A DNA stretch of 64,000 nt from Pseudomonas tructae. GTDB taxonomy: Bacteria; Pseudomonadota; Gammaproteobacteria; Pseudomonadales; Pseudomonadaceae. The notes beneath the pieces were generated by a model. The model had not been told where the DNA came from. It saw nothing but the letters and a program-made list of their open reading frames with translations, and did no database searches. The number at the start of each line of letters is the position of its first letter. Position 1 is the first letter of the stretch. The DNA lies in assembly GCF_004214895.1 (NCBI RefSeq), contig NZ_CP035952.1, forward strand, positions 1,178,001 to 1,242,000, read 5' to 3'. Position numbers and translations under genes: made by a program. Below are positions 9,255 to 19,837 of this stretch, one piece after another.

Positions 9255-10196
9255 TCAGCGGAACATCGCGCTGATCGATTCTTCATTGCTGATGCGGCGG
9301 ACCGCCTCGGCAACAACCGGTGCGATATCCAGTTGACGGATACGGTCACAGGCTTGTGCTGCAGCGGACAGCGGGATGGTGTTGGTCACCACCAGTGCGT
9401 CCAGCACGGAGTTCTCGATATTCTCGATCGCCCGACCCGACAGGACAGGGTGCGTGCAGTAGGCGTAAACCTTGGCAGCGCCGTGTTCTTTCAGGGCCTT
9501 GGCCGCGTGGCACAGGGTGCCGGCGGTGTCGACCATGTCGTCGACGAGAATACAGGTACGTCCTTCGACGTCGCCGATGATATGCATCACTTCGGAGTGA
9601 TTGGCCTTCTCGCGGCGTTTGTCGATGATACCCAGATCAACGCCCAGGGACTTGGCAACAGCACGTGCACGCACGACGCCACCGATGTCCGGGGACACGA
9701 TCATGAGGTTCTCGAAACGCTGGTCTTCGATGTCATCCACCAGAACGGGGGAGCCGTAGATGTTATCTACCGGAATATCGAAGAAACCCTGGATCTGGTC
9801 AGCGTGCAGGTCGACGGTGAGAACACGGTCGATACCTACGACGGTGAGCATGTCAGCGACGACTTTGGCGCTGATAGCTACACGCGCCGAACGCGGACGG
9901 CGATCCTGGCGGGCATATCCGAAGTAAGGAATCACGGCAGTGATTCGGGAAGCTGAGGAGCGGCGGAAGGCATCGGCCATCACTACCAGTTCCATCAGGT
10001 TATCGTTGGTTGGCGCGCAAGTCGGCTGAATGATGAAAACGTCCTTACCGCGAACATTTTCATTAATCTCAGTGCTGATTTCGCCGTCGGAGAATTTACC
10101 GACAGAAACATCACCGAGTGGGATATGCAGCTGACGTACGACACGCCGAGCCAGATCGGGGTTAGCGTTCCCCGTAAAGACCATCATCTTGGACAC
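9255..10196 (-). CDS. prs: ribose-phosphate pyrophosphokinase
   Basis: 313 residues. It makes PRPP from ribose-5-phosphate and ATP for nucleotide, His, Trp and NAD synthesis. A GTG start at 10196 gives [15 protein letters not shown], matching the family length; the frame runs on upstream but overlaps the tRNA. Key parts are the flexible-loop/ATP region [13 protein letters not shown], the catalytic [20 protein letters not shown] stretch and the PRPP loop [15 protein letters not shown]. It is downstream of ispE and tRNA-Gln on the same strand. Confidence 0.96.
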   Translation of the reverse strand: MSKMMVFTGNANPDLARRVVRQLHIPLGDVSVGKFSDGEISTEINENVRGKDVFIIQPTCAPTNDNLMELVVMADAFRRSSASRITAVIPYFGYARQDRRPRSARVAISAKVVADMLTVVGIDRVLTVDLHADQIQGFFDIPVDNIYGSPVLVDDIEDQRFENLMIVSPDIGGVVRARAVAKSLGVDLGIIDKRREKANHSEVMHIIGDVEGRTCILVDDMVDTAGTLCHAAKALKEHGAAKVYAYCTHPVLSGRAIENIENSVLDALVVTNTIPLSAAAQACDRIRQLDIAPVVAEAVRRISNEESISAMFR

Positions 10197-10244
10197 GCGC
10201 AGTACCTGAAGGCTGAGGGTATACCTGGATGAGTATAAGGAAAA

Positions 10245-10319
10245 TGGCAGGGGCGGCTGGATTCGAACCAACGCATGGCAGGATCAAAACCTGCTGCCTT
10301 ACCGCTTGGCGACGCCCCT
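10245..10319 (-). tRNA. tRNA-Gln (anticodon TTG)
   Basis: 75 nt on the minus strand, starting AGGGGCG and ending CGCCCCTGCCA, so CCA is encoded. The 7-bp acceptor stem pairs fully. The D-loop AAGCGGTAAGG, anticodon loop TTTTGAT (anticodon TTG) and T-loop GGTTCGAATCC are all present. It lies between ispE and prs, its standard position in Pseudomonas. Confidence 0.97.
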
Positions 10320-10353
10320 GTATCTGTTGCTGCGAGTACCTGGTACTCGGTTC

Positions 10354-11205
10354 CTAGAGCAGACTCTGCAGCTTTCGGTGCAACATCGAAATGTTGCTTC
10401 CTTTGGCTACAAACCCTGTTTGGGTCTCTGCAAGAAGGGCCAAAACTTTATCAGCTTCAGCTTTGTTTGGGAAGGCCCCAAACACACAACTTCCAGTTCC
10501 GGTCAGTCGGGCTTCAGTGTATTTGTTTAACAGATACAATGAATTGCGTACCTCTGGGTAACGCTGCTCTACCACCGGTTGGCAGTCATTTCGACTGTTT
10601 CCCTTGGGAACGGGGCGCATCTTAAGGGGCAAGGAATCACGTGTCAACTGCGGATCGGAAAAAATTTCTGCTGTGCTAACAAATACTTGCGGGACCAGCA
10701 CAACATACCAGGGCTCCTCGGGGTCCACTGGGGTGAGCTTCTCGCCCACGCCCTCGGCGAATGCCGCGTGGCCACGGACGAAAACCGGCACGTCGGCGCC
10801 CAGGCTCAGGCCCAGCTCGGCCAGTTGGTCTTCGCTCAAGCCCAATTGCCATAAATAGTTGAGGCCCAGCAGGGTAGTGGCGGCGTCGGAGCTGCCACCA
10901 CCAATGCCGCCGCCCATGGGCAGGATCTTTTTCAGCCAGATATCCACGCCCTTGTCGCAGCCGGTCAGGGCCTTGAGCTTGCGCGCGGCCTTGACGATCA
11001 GGTTGCTTTCATGGGGAACGTTGTCGATCTCGCTGTGCAGGCGAACTTCACCGTCTTCGCGCAGGGCAAAGGACAGCTCGTCGGCATGGTCGAGAAACTG
11101 GAACAGGGTTTCCAGCTCATGATAGCCATCAGCACGGCGGCCAAGAATGTGCAGCATCAGGTTGAGCTTGGCCGGTGCCGGCAGGGTCAGGGTTGCAGTG
11201 TTCAT
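10354..11205 (-). CDS. ispE: 4-diphosphocytidyl-2-C-methyl-D-erythritol kinase
   Basis: 283 residues. It is a GHMP kinase that phosphorylates CDP-ME in the MEP isoprenoid pathway. It has the N-terminal [21 protein letters not shown] and the GHMP ATP loop [17 protein letters not shown] near 94-110; the C-terminal [10 protein letters not shown] is the third motif. It follows lolB with a 3-bp gap and precedes tRNA-Gln and prs. Confidence 0.96.
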   Translation of the reverse strand: MNTATLTLPAPAKLNLMLHILGRRADGYHELETLFQFLDHADELSFALREDGEVRLHSEIDNVPHESNLIVKAARKLKALTGCDKGVDIWLKKILPMGGGIGGGSSDAATTLLGLNYLWQLGLSEDQLAELGLSLGADVPVFVRGHAAFAEGVGEKLTPVDPEEPWYVVLVPQVFVSTAEIFSDPQLTRDSLPLKMRPVPKGNSRNDCQPVVEQRYPEVRNSLYLLNKYTEARLTGTGSCVFGAFPNKAEADKVLALLAETQTGFVAKGSNISMLHRKLQSLL

Positions 11206-11208
11206 AAA

Positions 11209-11826
11209 TCAGTGGCCCAGTTGCCGAGGTTGCCAGTCCTTGACCACCAGGGTCACGTCGAGGTTTTGCCCGTGCAACTTGATGCGCTCGGGCAACCAGT
11301 AGCCGTTCTGTTCGGCGTAGCTCAGGTACTGCACGTCCCAGCCATCTTGCTTGAGGCTGGCCAGGCGGCTGTCGCTGTCGAGGGTCAGCTGGCTCTTGCT
11401 GTCAGGGGCAGGCAGGCCGCGAATCCACCAGACCAGATGCGATACCGGCAGTTCCCAGCCCAGTTGTTCTTCGAGCAGGGCTTCGGGGCTTTGCGCTTCG
11501 AAGCGCCCCTGGTTGGCGACTTCCAGGGTCACGCCGCCGGGACGTCCGGTCAGGCGTGCAGCACCGCGGCCCAGCGGGCCGGACAGGCGAATATCGTAGT
11601 AGTCCTGGCGTTGCAACCAGAACAGGGTGCCGCTGCCGGAGTCTTTCGGCGCGCGGATCCCGACCTTGCCGTTGATCTGCCAGCCATCGAGGGTGCTCAG
11701 TTGTTGCTTGTGTTCGCGCCACAGCTGCGGGCTACCCTCACCCCGCAGGGCCTCACGGGAGCCGAAGCCGGCACAGCCGGCAAGCAGGGCGATCAGGCAG
11801 AAGGTAATGCAGTGGCGCAAAAACAT
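11209..11826 (-). CDS. lolB: outer-membrane lipoprotein receptor LolB
   Basis: 205 residues. It accepts lipoproteins from LolA at the inner face of the outer membrane. The signal peptide ends in the lipobox LLAG-C18. The body has the LolB pattern: [24 protein letters not shown] near 50-73, [12 protein letters not shown], and [13 protein letters not shown]. It lies between the TPR lipoprotein (stop 5 bp upstream) and ispE in one minus-strand operon. Confidence 0.95.
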   Translation of the reverse strand: MFLRHCITFCLIALLAGCAGFGSREALRGEGSPQLWREHKQQLSTLDGWQINGKVGIRAPKDSGSGTLFWLQRQDYYDIRLSGPLGRGAARLTGRPGGVTLEVANQGRFEAQSPEALLEEQLGWELPVSHLVWWIRGLPAPDSKSQLTLDSDSRLASLKQDGWDVQYLSYAEQNGYWLPERIKLHGQNLDVTLVVKDWQPRQLGH

Positions 11827-11830
11827 AGGC

Positions 11831-13555
11831 TTATAGAGTCTCGGATCCGGTCAGGCGCAGGACGGTCTTGCGCAGGATAGGGCTTTCGGGCTGGGCTTCG
11901 AAGCCCTTGGCCCAGACCTGGCGGGCTTCGCGGCGCTTGCCATTGGCCCAGAGCACTTCACCCAGGTGGGCGGCCACTTCATGGTCGGGGAAGCGCTCCA
12001 GCGCCTGGCGCAGCAGGCGCTCGGCTTCGTCGAGATTGCCCAGGCGGTAGTTGACCCAGCCGAGGCTGTCGAGCACCGCCGGATCGTCCGGGGTGATCTG
12101 GTGCGCCTTGTCGATCAGGGTCTTGGCTTCGGCGTAGCGGCTGGTACGGTCAGCCAGGGTGTAGCCCAGGGCGTTGAGGGCCATGGCGTTTTCCGGCTCG
12201 CGGCTGATGATGCTGCGCAGGTCCTTTTCCATCTGGGCCAGGTCGTTGCGTTTTTCCGCAAGCATCGCCCGGGTGTAGAGCAGGTTGAGGTCGTCCGGAT
12301 ACTGTTTGATGGCCTGCTGCAGTACTTGCAGGGCCTGGGCGTCCTTGTCGTTGTTGCCCAGCGCTTCGGCTTCGATCAGGTACAGCTGGATGGCGTAGTC
12401 GGGCTGGGCCTCGCGGGCTGCGGCAAGGCGCCGTGAGGCCTCGGCGCTACGGCCGTTGCCGATGAGAATATCGGCCTGACGCAGTTGCGCCGGCAGGTAG
12501 TCGTTACCGGGGCCGACCAGGGCGTATTCGTTCAGGGCGCCTTGCGGGTCGTTGCGCTCCTCGAAGATGCGGCCCAGGTTCAGGTGCGCGGCATCGACAT
12601 GGCTGTCGCGGGCGATCAGCTCTTCGAGGTAGCTGGCACCTTCGTCCCAGTCCTTGGTTTCCAGGCTGACCAGGGCCAGCGAGTAACGCAGCTCGTCGTC
12701 ATCCGGATACTGCTGGACCAGGCTGACGAACTCGGCCTTGGCATCGGCCAGCCGATCCTGTTCGACCAGCATGCGTGCGTAGGTCAGGCGCAGACGCTTG
12801 TCGTCCGGGTACTGGCGAATGGTTTTTTGCAGCAGCGGCAGGGCTTCCTTGCCGCGGTCCAGGCCTTGCAGCAGACGGGCGCGCAGCAGCACCGGGGCAA
12901 TCTCGCCAGCCTCGGGCGGGTGTTCTTCGAGCAGGTCGAGGGCCGCCTGGGCCTTGCCGTCCTGCTGCAGCAACAGGGCTTTGCCGAACACCAACTGACT
13001 GTTGTCGGGATATTTCACCAGCAGGCGATCGAAACTGTTCTGCAGGCCGGCGCGGGTGTCAGCGTCGGTTTCCAGCGCCGACAGGGCGAGGAAATCGAAG
13101 TGGGTGTCGCCCTGGCCCTGGAGGACATTCTCCATGAACACCATCGACTCGTCGTAGCGACCACTGCGGGCCAGTTGGATGGCGGCGGCGCGCTGGGCAT
13201 CGAGGTTGTCCGGATCGTTTTTCGCCCAGATCAGCGAGGTGTCGAGGGCGGCCTGGTCGGCGCCCAGGTATTCGGCAATGCGGTAGGCACGCTCGGAGAT
13301 ACCCGGGTCCTGGGTCTTGATCGCCTGGCTGACATAGTTGTCCAGGGCAATGTCGAAACGGTCGCGCTGGCCGGCCAGCTCGGCGCTCAGCAGGCTGTAG
13401 ATGGTGTCCTGGCTGAACGACCCATAGACGATGGGCTTGGCCGGTTGCACCGGGACGGCATCTGCAGGCGCCTTGGCATCCGGAGAATTCGGAGCCAGGG
13501 TCTGGCAGCCCTGGAGCAAGGCAAGGGCAAGGAGCAACGCGTAGGATCTATTCAT
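11831..13555 (-). CDS. TPR-repeat lipoprotein (PA4667-like)
   Basis: 574 residues. The lipobox LLQG-C17 marks it as a lipoprotein. The rest is a long array of tetratricopeptide repeats from about residue 75 to the end (for example [35 protein letters not shown], given here as a type of unit). It lies upstream of lolB and divergent from hemA, as PA4667 does in P. aeruginosa. The role is probably scaffolding in the envelope; the partner is unknown. Confidence 0.88.
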   Translation of the reverse strand: MNRSYALLLALALLQGCQTLAPNSPDAKAPADAVPVQPAKPIVYGSFSQDTIYSLLSAELAGQRDRFDIALDNYVSQAIKTQDPGISERAYRIAEYLGADQAALDTSLIWAKNDPDNLDAQRAAAIQLARSGRYDESMVFMENVLQGQGDTHFDFLALSALETDADTRAGLQNSFDRLLVKYPDNSQLVFGKALLLQQDGKAQAALDLLEEHPPEAGEIAPVLLRARLLQGLDRGKEALPLLQKTIRQYPDDKRLRLTYARMLVEQDRLADAKAEFVSLVQQYPDDDELRYSLALVSLETKDWDEGASYLEELIARDSHVDAAHLNLGRIFEERNDPQGALNEYALVGPGNDYLPAQLRQADILIGNGRSAEASRRLAAAREAQPDYAIQLYLIEAEALGNNDKDAQALQVLQQAIKQYPDDLNLLYTRAMLAEKRNDLAQMEKDLRSIISREPENAMALNALGYTLADRTSRYAEAKTLIDKAHQITPDDPAVLDSLGWVNYRLGNLDEAERLLRQALERFPDHEVAAHLGEVLWANGKRREARQVWAKGFEAQPESPILRKTVLRLTGSETL

Positions 13556-13731
13556 AATCGGGATTTGGGCGGCTTACCAGCGGTCGGCTCATCATGACAC
13601 AAGCGCCGGGGCAAACCCATAAGCGAAGGTCTCGGTAGGGGTAGACTATAGAGACAATAGCGAGCGGTGGTTGTTCTGCGCCCTGCGAAGTAGGACAATT
13701 ATCGGCTTCTCGTCACAATCAGCGACCTTGC

Positions 13732-15009
13732 ATGGCCTTTCTTGCCCTCGGTATCAACCATAAGACTGCCTCGGTAGACGTACGCGAGCGCGTGGCGTTT
13801 ACCCCTGAGCAGCTGGTGGACGCCTTGCAGCAGCTCTGCCGACTGACCGCCAGCCGCGAAGCCGCGATCCTTTCGACCTGCAACCGCAGTGAACTTTATA
13901 TAGAGCAGGACCACCTGGCGGCAGAGAGTGTGCTGCGCTGGCTGGCCGAATATCATCAGCTGAGCCTCGATGAGCTGCGCGCCAGCGCCTACATCCATGA
14001 AGATCACGATGCCGTGCGACACATGATGCGGGTGGCCTCGGGCCTGGACTCGCTGGTGCTGGGCGAGCCGCAGATCCTCGGGCAGATGAAGTCGGCCTAT
14101 GCCGTGGCCCGCGAAGCCGGCACCATTGGCCCGTTGCTCGGACGGCTGTTCCAGGCCACCTTCAGTGCCGCCAAGCAGGTGCGCACGGATACCGCCATCG
14201 GTGAAAACCCGGTGTCGGTGGCGTTCGCTGCGGTCAGCCTGGCCAAGCAGATTTTCAGTGACCTTGGTCGTAGCCAGGCGCTGTTGATCGGTGCGGGCGA
14301 AACCATCACCCTGGTGGCTCGTCACCTGCACGAGCAAGGCGTACGGCGCATCGTCGTTGCCAACCGGACTCTGGAGCGCGCCAGTATCCTGGCCGAACAG
14401 TTCGGTGCCCATGCGGTGCTGTTGGCTGACATCCCCCAGGAGCTGGTCAACAGCGATATCGTCATCAGTTCCACCGCCAGCCAGTTGCCGATCCTGGGCA
14501 AGGGTGCGGTGGAGAGCGCCCTGAAGCAGCGTCGGCACAAGCCGATCTTCATGGTCGACATCGCCGTGCCGCGGGATATCGAGCCGCAGGTTGGCGAGCT
14601 CGATGACGTTTACCTGTACACCGTCGATGACCTGCACGAAGTGGTCGCCGAGAACCTCAAGAGCCGCCAGGGCGCTGCCCAGGCCGCCGAAGAGCTGGTC
14701 TCGGTAGGCGCCGAAGACTTCATGCTGCGCCTGCGTGAGCTGGCTGCAGTGGATGTACTCAAGGCTTACCGTCAGCAGAGCGAACGCCTGCGTGACGAGG
14801 AACTGCAAAAGGCCCAGCGTTTACTGGCCAACGGTGCCAGCGCCGATGAAGTGCTGGTGCAACTGGCCCGTGGCCTGACGAATAAGTTGCTGCATGCGCC
14901 CAGCGTGCAGCTGAAAAAGCTCTCTGCCGAAGGCCGCCTCGATGCGCTGGCCATGGCCCAGGAACTCTTTGCCCTCTCCGAGGGTTCGACGGATAAAACC
15001 CCGCAATGA
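13732..15009 (+). CDS. hemA: glutamyl-tRNA reductase
   Basis: 425 residues. First step of C5 tetrapyrrole synthesis, reducing Glu-tRNA to glutamate-1-semialdehyde. The catalytic Cys50 lies in STCNRSE. An NADPH-binding [13 protein letters not shown] stretch sits in the middle domain, and a C-terminal dimerisation helix region follows. Its stop overlaps the prfA start by 4 bp (ATGA). It is divergent from the TPR lipoprotein across a 176-bp region that must hold both promoters. Confidence 0.97.
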   Translation: MAFLALGINHKTASVDVRERVAFTPEQLVDALQQLCRLTASREAAILSTCNRSELYIEQDHLAAESVLRWLAEYHQLSLDELRASAYIHEDHDAVRHMMRVASGLDSLVLGEPQILGQMKSAYAVAREAGTIGPLLGRLFQATFSAAKQVRTDTAIGENPVSVAFAAVSLAKQIFSDLGRSQALLIGAGETITLVARHLHEQGVRRIVVANRTLERASILAEQFGAHAVLLADIPQELVNSDIVISSTASQLPILGKGAVESALKQRRHKPIFMVDIAVPRDIEPQVGELDDVYLYTVDDLHEVVAENLKSRQGAAQAAEELVSVGAEDFMLRLRELAAVDVLKAYRQQSERLRDEELQKAQRLLANGASADEVLVQLARGLTNKLLHAPSVQLKKLSAEGRLDALAMAQELFALSEGSTDKTPQ

Positions 15010-16088
15010 AAGCGTCGCTGCTCAATAAACTGGATACGCTCCAGGACCGTTTCGAGGAATTGACTGCCCTGCTGGGCGATGCCGAAGTCATTTCCGACCA
15101 GACCCGCTTTCGCGCCTATTCCCGTGAATATGCCGAAGTCGAGCCGGTAGCCGTTGCCTATGCCCAGTGGCGCAAGGTTCAGGATGACCTGGCCGGCGCC
15201 CAGGCGCTGCTCAAGGACAGCGATCCGGACCTGCGCGAAATGGCCGTGGAAGAGGTGCGTGAGGCGAAGGATCAACTGGCGCTGCTGGAAAACCAGCTGC
15301 AGCGCATGTTATTGCCAAAGGACCCCAATGATGGGCGCAACGTGTTCCTGGAAATCCGCGCCGGTACCGGCGGTGACGAAGCGGCGATCTTCTCTGGCGA
15401 CCTGTTCCGCATGTACTCGCGCTACGCTGAAAAGCGCGGCTGGCGCCTGGAAATTCTCTCGGAGAACGAAGGCGAGCATGGCGGCTACAAGGAAATCATC
15501 GCCCGGGTCGAAGGCGACAGCGTGTATGGCAAACTGAAGTTCGAGTCCGGTGCCCACCGCGTTCAGCGTGTACCCGAGACCGAGTCCCAGGGCCGTATCC
15601 ACACTTCGGCCTGCACCGTGGCGGTGCTGCCGGAGCCGGACGAGCAGGTAGCGATCGAAATCAACCCGGCGGACTTGCGAGTCGACACCTACCGCGCCTC
15701 CGGGGCCGGCGGTCAGCACATCAACAAGACCGACTCGGCGATCCGTATCACGCACTTGCCCACCGGCATCGTCGTCGAGTGCCAGGAAGAACGTTCCCAG
15801 CACAAGAACCGGGCGCGGGCAATGTCCTGGCTGTCGGCCAAGCTTAACGACATCCAGACCAGCGCGGCGCAGAACGCCATGGCCAGCGAGCGCAAGCTGC
15901 TGGTCGGCTCGGGCGATCGTTCCGAGCGAATTCGAACCTACAACTATCCACAGGGGCGGGTGACCGATCACCGTATCAACCTGACCCTGTATTCCCTGGA
16001 TGACGTTCTGGCCGGGGGAGTCGATGCGGTAATCGAGCCATTGCTGGCCGAGTACCAGGCGGATCAACTGGCGGCACTGGGTGAGTAA
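15006..16088 (+). CDS. prfA: peptide chain release factor 1
   Basis: 360 residues, full length. It reads UAA/UAG. The catalytic GGQ is in [15 protein letters not shown] near 229-243. The codon-recognition PxT motif appears as PET in [14 protein letters not shown] rather than the textbook PAT/PVT; as far as I recall this is normal in Pseudomonas. It is translationally coupled to hemA and followed directly by prmC, which methylates its GGQ glutamine. Confidence 0.97.
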   Translation: MKASLLNKLDTLQDRFEELTALLGDAEVISDQTRFRAYSREYAEVEPVAVAYAQWRKVQDDLAGAQALLKDSDPDLREMAVEEVREAKDQLALLENQLQRMLLPKDPNDGRNVFLEIRAGTGGDEAAIFSGDLFRMYSRYAEKRGWRLEILSENEGEHGGYKEIIARVEGDSVYGKLKFESGAHRVQRVPETESQGRIHTSACTVAVLPEPDEQVAIEINPADLRVDTYRASGAGGQHINKTDSAIRITHLPTGIVVECQEERSQHKNRARAMSWLSAKLNDIQTSAAQNAMASERKLLVGSGDRSERIRTYNYPQGRVTDHRINLTLYSLDDVLAGGVDAVIEPLLAEYQADQLAALGE

Positions 16089-16919
16089 ATGACGATTATT
16101 GCCAGCTTGCTCCGCGGTGCGGAGTTGCCGGATTCGCCGACGGCGCGTCTGGACATCGAACTGCTGTTGGCTGCGGCCATCGGCAAGTCGCGCAGTTACC
16201 TGCACACCTGGCCGGAGCGCATTGTCAGCAGTGAAGCTGCGCTGACCTTCGCCGACTACCTGCAGCGCCGCCGCGCTGGCGAGCCGGTGGCCTACATTCT
16301 CGGTCAGCAGGGTTTTTGGAAACTCGACCTGGAAGTGGCCCCGCATACCTTGATTCCGCGCCCGGAAACCGAGCTGCTGGTTGAAACCGCCCTGCAGTTG
16401 CTGCCGGCCAGCAGAGTCAGTCTGCTCGACCTGGGCACCGGGACTGGCGCGATTGCCCTGGCCCTGGCCAGTGAGCGTCCACAATGGCAGGTCAGCGCCG
16501 TCGACCGCGTGCTCGAAGCCGTGGCCCTGGCCGAACGCAACCGCCAGCGCTTGCAACTGGACAACGTCAACGTGCGCAGCAGTCACTGGTTCGACGCCCT
16601 GGCTGGCGAGCGCTACGACCTGATCATCAGCAACCCGCCGTACATTGCCGCCGCCGACCCGCACCTGGTGGCCGGTGACGTACGTTTTGAGCCAAGCAGC
16701 GCGCTGGTTTCCGGTGAAGACGGCCTGGACGATCTGCGTAGTATTGTCAGCCAGGCACCGGAACACCTGTTGCCTGCTGGCTGGTTGCTGCTCGAGCACG
16801 GTTATGACCAGGCCGCTGCCGTGCGCGAACTGCTGGCCAAATATGGTTTCGAGCAGATCGAAAGCCGCCTTGACCTCAACGGTCACGAGCGCATCACCCT
16901 GGGGCGGCTGTCGTGCTGA
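16089..16919 (+). CDS. prmC: release factor glutamine methyltransferase
   Basis: 276 residues. It methylates the GGQ glutamine of RF1/RF2 using SAM. The N-terminal helical RF-binding domain is followed by a Rossmann methyltransferase: LDLGTGTGAIALALA (SAM site) and the catalytic SNPPYIA motif near 180. The start codon follows the prfA stop with no gap; the end overlaps moeB by 7 bp. Confidence 0.97.
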   Translation: MTIIASLLRGAELPDSPTARLDIELLLAAAIGKSRSYLHTWPERIVSSEAALTFADYLQRRRAGEPVAYILGQQGFWKLDLEVAPHTLIPRPETELLVETALQLLPASRVSLLDLGTGTGAIALALASERPQWQVSAVDRVLEAVALAERNRQRLQLDNVNVRSSHWFDALAGERYDLIISNPPYIAAADPHLVAGDVRFEPSSALVSGEDGLDDLRSIVSQAPEHLLPAGWLLLEHGYDQAAAVRELLAKYGFEQIESRLDLNGHERITLGRLSC

Positions 16920-17668
16920 GCGATCAGGAGCTGTTGCGCTACAGCCGGCAGATCCTCCTGGCGCAGGTAGATGTCGCCGGTCAGCTGCGTCTGAAAAACA
17001 GCCGGGCGCTGATCGTCGGCCTCGGCGGCCTTGGTTCGCCGGTGGCGCTGTACCTGGCGGCGGCCGGCGTCGGCGAGTTGCACCTGGCCGATTTCGACAC
17101 AGTGGACGTCACCAACCTGCAGCGCCAGGTTCTGCACGACAGCGCTTCGGTAGGCCTGAGCAAGGTCGATTCTGCGATTGCCCGACTCACGGCGATCAAC
17201 CCTGAAATCACCCTGATGGCTCATCGCTCGGCCCTCGATGAAGACTCCCTGGCCACTGCCGTCAAGGCCGTCGACCTGGTGCTCGATTGCTCGGACAACT
17301 TCGCTACTCGCGAAGCGGTCAATGCCGCCTGCGTCGCCCAGGGCAAACCACTGGTCAGCGGCGCGGCGATTCGCCTGGAAGGGCAACTGTCGGTGTTCGA
17401 CCCACGTCTTGCGCACAGCCCGTGCTACCACTGCCTGTACGGCCATGGCAGCGAAGCCGAACTGACCTGCAGCGAAGCCGGCGTGCTCGGCCCGCTGGTA
17501 GGATTGGTTGGCAGCCTGCAAGCACTGGAGGCGCTCAAGCTGCTGGCCGGCTTTGGTGAGCCGCTGGTAGGGCGTCTGCTATTGATCGATGCCCTGGGTA
17601 GCCGCTTCCGTGAACTGCGGGTCAAGCGTGACCCAGGTTGCCGTGTCTGTGGCGGGCAACATGGCTGA
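16913..17668 (+). CDS. moeB: molybdopterin-synthase adenylyltransferase
   Basis: 251 residues with a GTG start. An E1-like enzyme that adenylates the C-terminus of MoaD for molybdenum cofactor synthesis. It has the nucleotide loop [17 protein letters not shown] (36-52) and the DxxDxxNLQRQ region ([13 protein letters not shown]). Two CxxC zinc motifs (CYHC and CRVC) are present, and a possible catalytic Cys lies in LTCSEAG. It may also serve ThiS-type partners. It is embedded in the hemA-murI operon. Confidence 0.94.
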   Translation: MLSDQELLRYSRQILLAQVDVAGQLRLKNSRALIVGLGGLGSPVALYLAAAGVGELHLADFDTVDVTNLQRQVLHDSASVGLSKVDSAIARLTAINPEITLMAHRSALDEDSLATAVKAVDLVLDCSDNFATREAVNAACVAQGKPLVSGAAIRLEGQLSVFDPRLAHSPCYHCLYGHGSEAELTCSEAGVLGPLVGLVGSLQALEALKLLAGFGEPLVGRLLLIDALGSRFRELRVKRDPGCRVCGGQHG

Positions 17669-18461
17669 AGGTACAGCGGCGCCGGTCGGCGTCTTTGATT
17701 CCGGGGTCGGCGGCCTGTCGGTGCTGGCTGAGATTCAGCGCCTGCTGCCCAACGAGTCGCTGTTGTATGTCGGCGATTGCGGGCATATCCCCTATGGCGA
17801 GAAGTCGCCGGAATTTATCCGCCAGCGCTGTCGTGTGGTTGCCGAGTTTTTTCGCGAGCAGGGCGCCAAGGCCATGGTCCTGGCGTGTAATACCGCGACC
17901 GTGGCGGCAGTGGCTGACCTGCGCGAGCACTATCGGCAATGGCCGCTGGTGGGCATGGAGCCAGCGGTGAAGCCTGCCGCCGCCGCTACCCGCAGTGGTG
18001 TTGTCGGTGTGCTGGCCACCACGGGTACCCTGCAAAGTGCCAAGTTCGCCGCCTTGCTCGATCGCTTCGCCAGTGATGTACAGGTCGTCACCCAGCCTTG
18101 CCCGGGGCTGGTGGAGTGCATCGAGGCGGGTGACCTGAACAGCCCGGCGGTGCGCGAACTGCTGCAAGGCTATGTAAAACCTTTGCTCGACGCCGGCTGC
18201 GACACGCTGATCCTGGGCTGTACCCACTATCCCTTCCTCAAGCCCCTACTGGCGCAAATGATCCCGGCCTCGGTGGCAATTATCGATACCGGGGCCGCCG
18301 TTGCCCGGCAATTACAGCGCCTGCTGGGCGAGCGTCAGTTGCTGGCTGCGGGACCGGCGCGCGCGACGCAATTCTGGACCAGTGCCAGCCCTGAACATCT
18401 GAGAAACATCCTTCCAATTCTGTGGAATAAATCTGACAGTGTGCGAAGCTTTCCAGTGTAA
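17661..18461 (+). CDS. murI: glutamate racemase
   Basis: 266 residues. It supplies D-glutamate for peptidoglycan. The two catalytic cysteines lie in ACNTATVA and GCTHYPFL, and the N-terminus has [12 protein letters not shown]. The ATG at 17661 overlaps the moeB end by 8 bp; the open frame extends upstream only inside moeB. Last gene of the hemA operon. Confidence 0.96.
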   Translation: MAEGTAAPVGVFDSGVGGLSVLAEIQRLLPNESLLYVGDCGHIPYGEKSPEFIRQRCRVVAEFFREQGAKAMVLACNTATVAAVADLREHYRQWPLVGMEPAVKPAAAATRSGVVGVLATTGTLQSAKFAALLDRFASDVQVVTQPCPGLVECIEAGDLNSPAVRELLQGYVKPLLDAGCDTLILGCTHYPFLKPLLAQMIPASVAIIDTGAAVARQLQRLLGERQLLAAGPARATQFWTSASPEHLRNILPILWNKSDSVRSFPV

Positions 18462-18521
18462 GAAAGTGTGAAAAGCACTGAACATTGGCTGAACTAACGC
18501 AACGCTACCGATTTCTATTTA

Positions 18522-18537
18522 TTGTCTGGTGAGACAA
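18522..18537. repeat. short hairpin in the pagL leader
   Basis: TTGTCT-GGTG-AGACAA, a perfect 6-bp stem with a 4-nt loop, lies 38 bp upstream of the pagL start. It has no T-tract, so it is not a normal terminator. It may be an operator or mRNA structure; chance cannot be excluded. Confidence 0.3.
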
Positions 18538-18574
18538 CAAACCAACAACAGCATTAAGAAAAAGGACGTTTCTC

Positions 18575-19093
18575 ATGAAGAAACTGCTTTGCTTGGCTGC
18601 TCTTGCAGCCGTCACCCTGGGGCAATCTCTTCCAACTCAAGCAGCGGACGTGTCGTTCTCGGTAGGGCAGACCGGCGACTCGACCATGACCTATCGACTG
18701 GGCCTGCAATCGAACTGGGATGTCAGTTGGTGGCAAACTAGCGTAGGACGTATTACTGGCTACTGGGATGGTGCCTACACCTACTGGGAGGGTGATGAAA
18801 CCGCCAGCAATCACAGCCTGTCGTTTTCGCCAGTATTCGTTTACGAGTTTGCCGGCGAGTCAGTCAAACCCTACATCGAAGCCGGTATCGGTGTAGCGGC
18901 GTTTTCCAGTACTGAGGTCGAGAGCAACGAACTTGGCTCTTCCTTTCAATTCGAAGACCGCATTGGCTTTGGTTTGCGCTTTGCCGGTGGACATGAAGTG
19001 GGCGTGCGCGCCATTCATTACTCCAACGCCGGGTTGCAAACACCCAACGATGGTGTCGAGAGCTACTCATTGCACTACCGCATGTCGCTCTGA
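18575..19093 (+). CDS. pagL: lipid A 3-O-deacylase PagL
   Basis: 172 residues with a signal peptide cleaved near TQA-A (23/24), then an eight-stranded outer-membrane barrel. It removes the 3-hydroxyacyl chain at position 3 of lipid A. The catalytic triad is visible as His148, Ser150 (AIHYSNAG) and Glu162; the spacing of 2 and 12 residues matches the known PagL triad. It lies downstream of murI as in P. aeruginosa, after a 113-bp gap with its own promoter region. Confidence 0.93.
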   Translation: MKKLLCLAALAAVTLGQSLPTQAADVSFSVGQTGDSTMTYRLGLQSNWDVSWWQTSVGRITGYWDGAYTYWEGDETASNHSLSFSPVFVYEFAGESVKPYIEAGIGVAAFSSTEVESNELGSSFQFEDRIGFGLRFAGGHEVGVRAIHYSNAGLQTPNDGVESYSLHYRMSL

Positions 19094-19114
19094 GCCGGCG
19101 CAGCGCCCTGTGTT

Positions 19115-19837
19115 TTACACAGGGCTTGCCGGTTGTTCAGGTAATGGCCAGAGGCTATTGAGGTTGAGTGCTTCGAACAGTAACTCCGGCGCGTGTTCAG
19201 GCAGGCGCTTGATGATGACATCGGCAGCCGTGTCTGGCGTCCACTGCTCAGGCATGACCTGAATCGACACCACGGGCACTTTCAACGTCTGCGGGGCGAC
19301 CAGGGTCAAGTCGATGCCCTGATTTTTCAAGGCTTGCCGGGCGCTGCGAAACACCTCTGTGACACTATTGCTCGGCGTGGCTGGCTGGCTTGGTTCGAAC
19401 AATTGCAGTGAGGAATAGTGGCTGAGAATCGCCAACACCTGTGGTGCCTGGCCTTTCTCCAGCAACGGGGTTGCAGATTGTAGGCAATGCACCGAAGCGC
19501 TCAGGTTGGTGCTGGTGATGGCCTCGAAAATCGCGGTGGGTGCGATGCTGATGTCCAGGTAATCACAGGTGCCAGCATTCACCAACAGGCAGTCAAGCGC
19601 CCCCCAGCTTTCGCTGAGCTGCTTGCTGGCCGCCGCTGCTTGCGTGGCATCCGTCAAGTTACCGTCGAGCAGTAACAACTGCTCGGGGTTTTGCAGTGAC
19701 AACCCCTGCAGTTCGGGGGACGCACGACCGCTGGCGGCAACCTTCCAGCCGTGTTCAAGCAACTGCTGCACCAATGCCAGGCCTAGGCCACTAGCGGCGC
19801 CGGTGACCCACACTCTGCGCGAGACGGGATTGATCAC
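19115..19837 (-). CDS. short-chain dehydrogenase-like protein lacking the catalytic YxxxK
   Basis: 240 residues. The Rossmann dinucleotide loop TGAASGLG (12-19) and the NAG motif (87-89) are intact. Ser-rich SHYSS (139-143) stands where the catalytic Ser is expected. At the place of the YxxxK pair the sequence reads NSVTEVFRSARQAL, so neither Tyr nor Lys is present. It may therefore bind NAD(P) without normal SDR catalysis. It is the last gene of the photolyase operon; its start overlaps the phrB stop (ATGA). Confidence 0.85.
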   Translation of the reverse strand: MINPVSRRVWVTGAASGLGLALVQQLLEHGWKVAASGRASPELQGLSLQNPEQLLLLDGNLTDATQAAAASKQLSESWGALDCLLVNAGTCDYLDISIAPTAIFEAITSTNLSASVHCLQSATPLLEKGQAPQVLAILSHYSSLQLFEPSQPATPSNSVTEVFRSARQALKNQGIDLTLVAPQTLKVPVVSIQVMPEQWTPDTAADVIIKRLPEHAPELLFEALNLNSLWPLPEQPASPV

